From Gliomastix tumulicola (Eukaryota; Ascomycota; Sordariomycetes; Hypocreales; Bionectriaceae): a stretch of 64,000 bases of DNA. Made by a program: the position numbers and the translations under genes. The stretch spans positions 6,510,001-6,574,000 of the forward strand of contig BCHX01000001.1 in the NCBI GenBank assembly GCA_001599755.1. Direction: 5' to 3'. Positions within the stretch are counted from its first letter, which is position 1. Each line of letters starts with the position of its first letter. The notes beneath the pieces were generated by a model. It did no database searches. It had not been told where the DNA came from and saw only the letters and a list, made by a program, of their open reading frames with translations. Positions 59,491 through 64,000 of this stretch are shown here, piece by piece.

Positions 59491-60136
59491 GGTGATGTGT
59501 GAATCTGTCGTCTTGATTTTACAGGCCCTTTTCTTACTTGCTCGTGGGGATGGTGATGAGATGAGGTTAGAAGTTGGGCTTGCAATGAAAGAGAGTTGGA
59601 GTGAGTGGCGTAGTGGGGTTCCATGTTCAACAGTCATGAGTTGGTAATCACTTTCTGGAGTAGGGGTCTAGCGGCTCTCTACGCCTCACAGTTCGGATCT
59701 TATCGTCGGATACTACAGCCCTCGTGTATGCAACACGACGTTATCGTATATATTATGCCGGGCGTGTTCTTGGGGAGTATTATTCAACGTTGGCCTGACA
59801 AACCGAGGGCAAGATGTAGGGTAGGATGGGTTTTCGGCTCCAGACACATGGATCACATTCACATCAATGACAACAGACAGATGGGTGATATCAAGTACAC
59901 GGCAGAAAGGAGAGGTATATTCTTCGCTCATAGGATTCATAACCGGACATACCAGTGTCCAAGATTCCATTTCCAATTTTCAAATGTATCCGCAAAACCG
60001 AACGTACCACCGCCTGCCCGAAAAGCATTCATGGAAAAGCAAAGAGGTATACAGCAACCACAAACAAAAACAAGAACAAGCAACGCAGACAACGCCAACG
60101 GGAAACACTCATGACTAGACACACTTCAACTGCCCC
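59491..60136. other. Irc6 upstream and unnamed-gene 3' flank
   Basis: This 0.65 kb holds the promoter of the Irc6-like gene and 3' flank of the next gene. The right half is A/C-rich (CAACCACAAACAAAAACAAG near 60060). No coding feature. Confidence 0.5.
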
Positions 60137-61360
60137 TTACGCGTCAGCACCCCATCCAAAGGACCTGTTGACAACTCCCATAGCCTCGAGACCCGCCTGC
60201 ACCGCACCCGCGAACCCTCCCTGGGGCGTCGCCGGGTTGTCCGTCCGCGCCAGATCACCCTGGTCGAGGGTGCCCTGCCGACGGTCGAGCACAGCCTTGT
60301 GGATGGCCCGCGCCCACATGTTGTACCAGCGCTCCTCGCTCAGCCCGCCAGCGTACCGCTTGCGTCCGGCCTGGTCGACGGCGCTCATGCGCCACTGGAC
60401 ATTGACGACCTCCCAGCGGGCGGTGCGGAAGAAGAGCCAGGGCCAGGAGAAGAGGAAGAGCAGCGTGAAGACAAAGAGCATCTCGATCCACTTAGTCAAT
60501 CGCCAGCGGTTCGTCATGCACTCGTTGTAGATCTCTACGCGGCCGTTCTGGACGGGGAAGGTGACGTGCAGACGACCCCTATAGTTGGTGCCCCGAATAA
60601 GAGCCTCGAGTTTGCGGCGGATGAGCTCAAAGTCGTAGCCGTGCACCTCGCGCTCGAGGACGAAGTTTCGTAGCCCCGAGCGGGACGTGCAGAAGCGGAA
60701 ACACCAGTCGTCGAGGTCTGGCGTGCCGTCCTCGGCGAGCCCGGAGCCGCCGTACCCCGGGGCACGCGTGGCGAAGACGGTGCCCCGGCGGACCTTCTCG
60801 AAGTTGCCCGCGGTGATGGTCTCGCGGTGGAAGGGCCGCTGGGTCTGGATGTCGTCGTAGAGGAGGTGCGTCAGCTCAATGTTGATATCGAAGTCGACGA
60901 CGTCGCGGCGCTCGTGGCGGCCGTCGGCCTTGCGGACGTTCTCGTTGTGGGTGCCGCGGATGTGGACGTGCGGGCGGGGCGGGATGACGGCGAGGTGGTC
61001 GAGGTGCTGGCGGAGGAAGACGGGGTCGGTGTCGAGGCGGCGGTCGAGGTAGTACTCGACGCCGCGGTGCTTGTCCTGGGCGAAGGGCTGGACCTTGAGG
61101 CCCGAGGTGCCGCCGGGGATCAGCGGGTTGAGGGCGTCATCCTGGGCCGGTGCGTCGAGCTCGTGTTCGGCGTAGAGCGGGGGTAGGTCGTTGTCGTTGA
61201 ACTCGTCTGGGTCGTCGTCGAAGTAGCGCTCGGCGGTGTCGACGTAGGGGGCAGGTGTGCCGCGGTTCTGGGTGTGGAGGGAGATGGAGGAGGCTGACTC
61301 GCCGACAGGAGTTGGGAGAGGCGAGGGTGTGCCTGGGAATTGCTTATCGGGGTTGCCCAT
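60137..61360 (-). CDS. Unnamed conserved-looking single-pass membrane protein
   Basis: An intronless 407-residue protein that I do not recognise by name. The N-terminus is acidic and disordered (RYFDDDPDEFNDNDLPPLY). A large soluble region follows: VEYYLDRRLDTDPVFLRQHL, PRPHVHIRGTHNENVRK, DVVDFDINIELTHLLYDD and DDWCFRFCTSRSGLRNF. Next comes FELIRRKLEALIRGTNYRGRL, then a single hydrophobic segment (about 292-312, MLFVFTLLFLFSWPWLFF) and a C-terminal helix-rich region (SEERWYNMWARAIHKAVLD). The composition is that of a folded, conserved fungal protein. The large region before one membrane segment suggests a tail-anchored or single-pass topology with most of the chain on one side; no signal peptide is visible. 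Confidence 0.82.
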   Translation of the reverse strand: MGNPDKQFPGTPSPLPTPVGESASSISLHTQNRGTPAPYVDTAERYFDDDPDEFNDNDLPPLYAEHELDAPAQDDALNPLIPGGTSGLKVQPFAQDKHRGVEYYLDRRLDTDPVFLRQHLDHLAVIPPRPHVHIRGTHNENVRKADGRHERRDVVDFDINIELTHLLYDDIQTQRPFHRETITAGNFEKVRRGTVFATRAPGYGGSGLAEDGTPDLDDWCFRFCTSRSGLRNFVLEREVHGYDFELIRRKLEALIRGTNYRGRLHVTFPVQNGRVEIYNECMTNRWRLTKWIEMLFVFTLLFLFSWPWLFFRTARWEVVNVQWRMSAVDQAGRKRYAGGLSEERWYNMWARAIHKAVLDRRQGTLDQGDLARTDNPATPQGGFAGAVQAGLEAMGVVNRSFGWGADA

Positions 61361-62205
61361 GGTGGTTGTGTTGTTCGTGAGAGATGGGAGGGCGGTGGCA
61401 ATTGGACGGCTGTGATGAAGGGAGAGGATGTGCAGAAGGAGGAGCCACAGAAGAGAGAGGAAAGAAGAGGAGGGAACAGGATACGGGAGGAGAGGATGGA
61501 GACGAGCGATAATAAGTTGGATGGTCCCCGATGGCCGATGGGAAGAAGAGAAGAGGGGAGAGTGCCTCGTTGGCAGACGAGAGGCGTGGCTCGGCGGATG
61601 CAGTTGAGGCGAGGCGAGGCAGACGCTGAGCTGGTCTCTGCCTGTTGTTGGTGTGGCCTGTTGGTGTCTGGGGCATGAAAGTGGGTCGCCCCTGCCAATA
61701 GAACTGCGACGCCGACCCCATAACCGCCACCGGCAGCCTGGAACTGCAACAAGTCGGGCACTAACAATTTCTAGGCGCTTTTAGTGGTCTGCGCCGCCCT
61801 CGATAGTAACGAGAGACCCTCACGACCCTGCAGCTGCATCTGCGGGGTCCGTGAGGTGTCACCTGGAAGCATCCCGGACCTGTAACGTGCTCCCAAAAGT
61901 GAGGAAGATTCATGAATTGAGGAACCCGAAACCGCTGGGATTCGTCAATACCAGCTCTATGGAGTGCAGAGAGTCGAGATTGACCTGCACAACCACAGCC
62001 TCGAGTAAGTCGATGAAAGTGAATATAAAGAAATCAGCCAGTGCCGACCAATTGTGTCTTTGGAGGGCCCGTCACAAACAGCGATTCCAACTGGTACGGG
62101 CATGGTCTTGTATCCAACAAATCTATTCCAGTGTATCTTTACACGCATATTCTAACCCTTCACCCCTTTTACGTTCGAGCTGGTATCCTGACAGTTCGCC
62201 AATAT
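61361..62205. other. Intergenic region, unnamed gene promoter and Lys4 3' flank
   Basis: The left part (61361-61560) is purine-rich on the + strand, so a pyrimidine tract upstream of the unnamed gene on its sense strand. The rest is mixed. No other feature was supported. Confidence 0.5.
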
Positions 62206-64000
62206 TTACTTCCCAATCTGCGCCTTCACCCAATTCTCCAGCCCTCCGAGCGCAATGATCTCTACAAAACACGTTAGTTATGTTTCTTACCTTGCGTATA
62301 CTGGATGCATGCGTACCTTGCACATTGGGCGGCAGCTCGCCAATCTTCTCGCTCCACGTCTCGCCACCCTTCTCGGTAACGATGACCTTGCTTCGTCTGA
62401 TATCATATACCAGCTTCCAGCCTGTCCGCCGCGTGAGCATCTTATCATCGTCCTTGAACGCCTCGCGGAGACGCGTGATTAGCTTGGGGAGCTCAACGCA
62501 GAGCAGAGCATTGTTGATCGCTGAAATTGTTCGTCAGTATATGGTGACCCCGGTTGACCTAGGACTGCATCACGTACCGTTGCGAGAGAAGATGTTGCCA
62601 AACGAGCCGGCAACCACAAGCGGGATCTTCTTGGCCAAAATCGACGTTGCGGCCTGCTCACGGGAGGAGCCCGTGCCCCAGTTGTAGCCTCCCACCAGGA
62701 TATCGCCCTCCTTGGCTATCGTGCGGAACTCCGGGTCGTAGTTCTCCATGCACACCTCGGCCATGGTCTCGGGGGTTATGTCATCCTGGTAAGTATACTT
62801 GCCTGTTGTAGCTATGTTAGCTTTTCGTAATCAATATTGCATGGGGATTCCCTACCTGGATAGATGCCGTCGGTGTTCAGATTATCCTGGTTGCAAAAGA
62901 CAATTTCGCCCTCAATCTTCTCGGGGAAACCGGGGAGAATCTCAGTGAGCGTCTCTTCGGCATCAGATGCCGCCTCCGCTGTAGAGCTGGACTCGCCCTC
63001 GGCTGCAGCGATCAGGCTGTCTGCCTCGGCGATGAGCTTGTCGAGGGCGTCCTCAATGCTCAGCGCCTTGTCCGCCTCGTAGTCTCCACTACCCTCGCCA
63101 ATAATAACTTTCTCGACGCCGTCTGGCTTCTTATACCACCCGGGCCCTGCAATCTTACCCTGCAGAGCGCTGGCGGCCACAACCTCGGGGGAGGCGAGAT
63201 ATGCCTTGGCGTCTCGAGATCCCATCCTCCCGGAGAAGTTTCTGTTGGAGGCACTGATTGCGCATTCGCCAGCTTCGAGGAGTCCCTAGAGAAAGAGTTA
63301 GACAAGACAAGTCGAGATAGGTTGAGGCTCTCACGGTTCCCCTAAGATATGGTCAGTAAGAAGAGCTGCATGTTGCGGGGACATGGGACACGAACAGGCC
63401 GATGCAAGGCCCGCAACCGGCCGGCAACGGGTGAGCGCCGGCATCTAGAAGGACCTGCCAGTCACCCGCCTCCTCGGCCGTCTTCTGCTCGAGAGCCGAA
63501 GCCGCGGCAATGTAGAACTTGACGCCGTCCTTGACCTTGGGGGTCTCACCCCTCTCGGCGGCCTCACGGAAGACGCGCGCGGCGGACTGGAAGTCTGGAC
63601 TCCTAGCATTGGTGCAGGACACTATTCCAAGGTTGTTAGTACGTTAAGCTGAAAGAAGTCATTTTCTGGTGTTGGCAATACCTAGATAGGCTTTGTCGAT
63701 GGAAATATCCTGAGCCTCAAGGTCACGCACTGGGTTCGCAACCTTGACACTGTTGGGTCCGGAGACATAGGGCTGGAGGGTAGAGCTAGATGGACAGTTA
63801 GCCTCGGGATTTCGATGCTTCAAGTATGCTTGAAGGGGAATGTTACAGGTTCATGTATAAAGACTTGGCGTAGGTGGCACTAGGGTCGGCCTTGACCTGG
63901 TTCTGGATAAGTTCATCGATCCTCTCGTGTGTAAAGGGGCTGCTGGCGCCACCATCGGGACTAAGCATCGCCGCGGTGGTTGCCTTGGCTCTTAGCCACG
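62206..64000 (-). CDS. lys4: Homoaconitase Lys4 (5'-truncated by window)
   Basis: This 4Fe-4S enzyme converts homocitrate to homoisocitrate in mitochondria, in the fungal alpha-aminoadipate lysine pathway. Exons, minus strand: 64000-63847 (start beyond window), 63785-63682, 63621-63396, 63341-63335, 63285-62856, 62802-62578, 62520-62317, 62261-62206; 467 residues visible. The three cluster cysteines are in YLVSCTNARSPDF and AGCGPCIGLG. SASNRNFSGRMGSRDAKAYL, GYNWGTGSSREQAATSILAK, VVAGSFGNIFSRN and EIIALGGLENWV are homoaconitase rather than IPM isomerase sequence. An insert rich in Glu/Ala/Ser sits in the linker between the catalytic halves (about 62940-63060). The 7-nt exon restores GLGTGLLEAGE, see findings. 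Introns are 49-63 bp, all GT-AG. Confidence 0.94.

Noticed and set aside
1..64000. Secondary-metabolite cluster, transposon, virus-derived or defence system
   Set aside because: All genes recognised are core eukaryotic functions in separate transcription units. I saw no polyketide or peptide synthase, transposase, reverse transcriptase, NLR-like or het-domain protein.

Overview
This is a gene-dense stretch of a filamentous ascomycete nuclear genome. Genes carry short introns (about 49 to 160 bp) with GT-AG ends and CTAAC-type branch points. Intergenic DNA holds the long pyrimidine tracts typical of fungal promoters and leaders. The protein set (homoaconitase of the alpha-aminoadipate lysine pathway, Pfa3-type DHHC enzyme, Dnf3-type flippase, PAH1/Phx1-type homeobox factor, DUF4748-type small membrane protein) points to Pezizomycotina, probably Sordariomycetes. 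No species can be named from sequence alone. I found no rRNA, tRNA, transposon, CRISPR or secondary-metabolite cluster.

Layout, left to right: a phosphoinositide-specific phospholipase C cut at its 5' end (+), Pfa3-like palmitoyltransferase (-), a C2H2 zinc-finger protein with a 12-residue tandem repeat (-), TFIIIC subunit Tfc1/GTF3C5 (-), PP2A B56 regulatory subunit Rts1 (+), a CID/RS-domain RNA-processing protein (-), a DUF4748-like mini-protein in four exons (-), a WD40/inositol polyphosphate 5-phosphatase (+), a Pdr16-like Sec14 protein (+), a Bcs1-like AAA ATPase (+), TRAPP subunit Trs31/TRAPPC5 (+), an unnamed 122-residue protein whose first coding exon is only ATG (-), CAND1 (+), an SLC6-type transporter (+), a Dnf3-type P4-ATPase (-), a homeobox regulator (-) followed by a 4.8 kb gene-free upstream region, an Irc6/AAGAB adaptin-binding protein (-), an unnamed single-pass membrane protein (-), and homoaconitase Lys4 (-), cut at its 5' end by the window edge.

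Exon models were joined by hand using splice sites, reading phase and family conservation. Every complete model sums to a multiple of three. Nineteen protein genes are called, almost all core housekeeping or regulatory. Several act on membrane lipids or trafficking (PLC, 5-phosphatase, Pdr16-like, flippase, TRAPP, Irc6, Pfa3), but they are separate transcription units and I read this as chance proximity, not a pathway cluster.

I see no convincing undescribed multi-gene system. The most unusual content is in gene structure: a 7-nt internal microexon in LYS4, an ATG-only exon, a mini-gene whose first three coding exons are 9, 14 and 26 nt, two GTTCG-type splice donors, and an in-frame, stop-free 75-nt intron in the Irc6 homologue. 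The divergent fungal SLC6 transporter, the tandem-repeat zinc-finger protein and the two unnamed conserved-looking proteins are the best functional unknowns.
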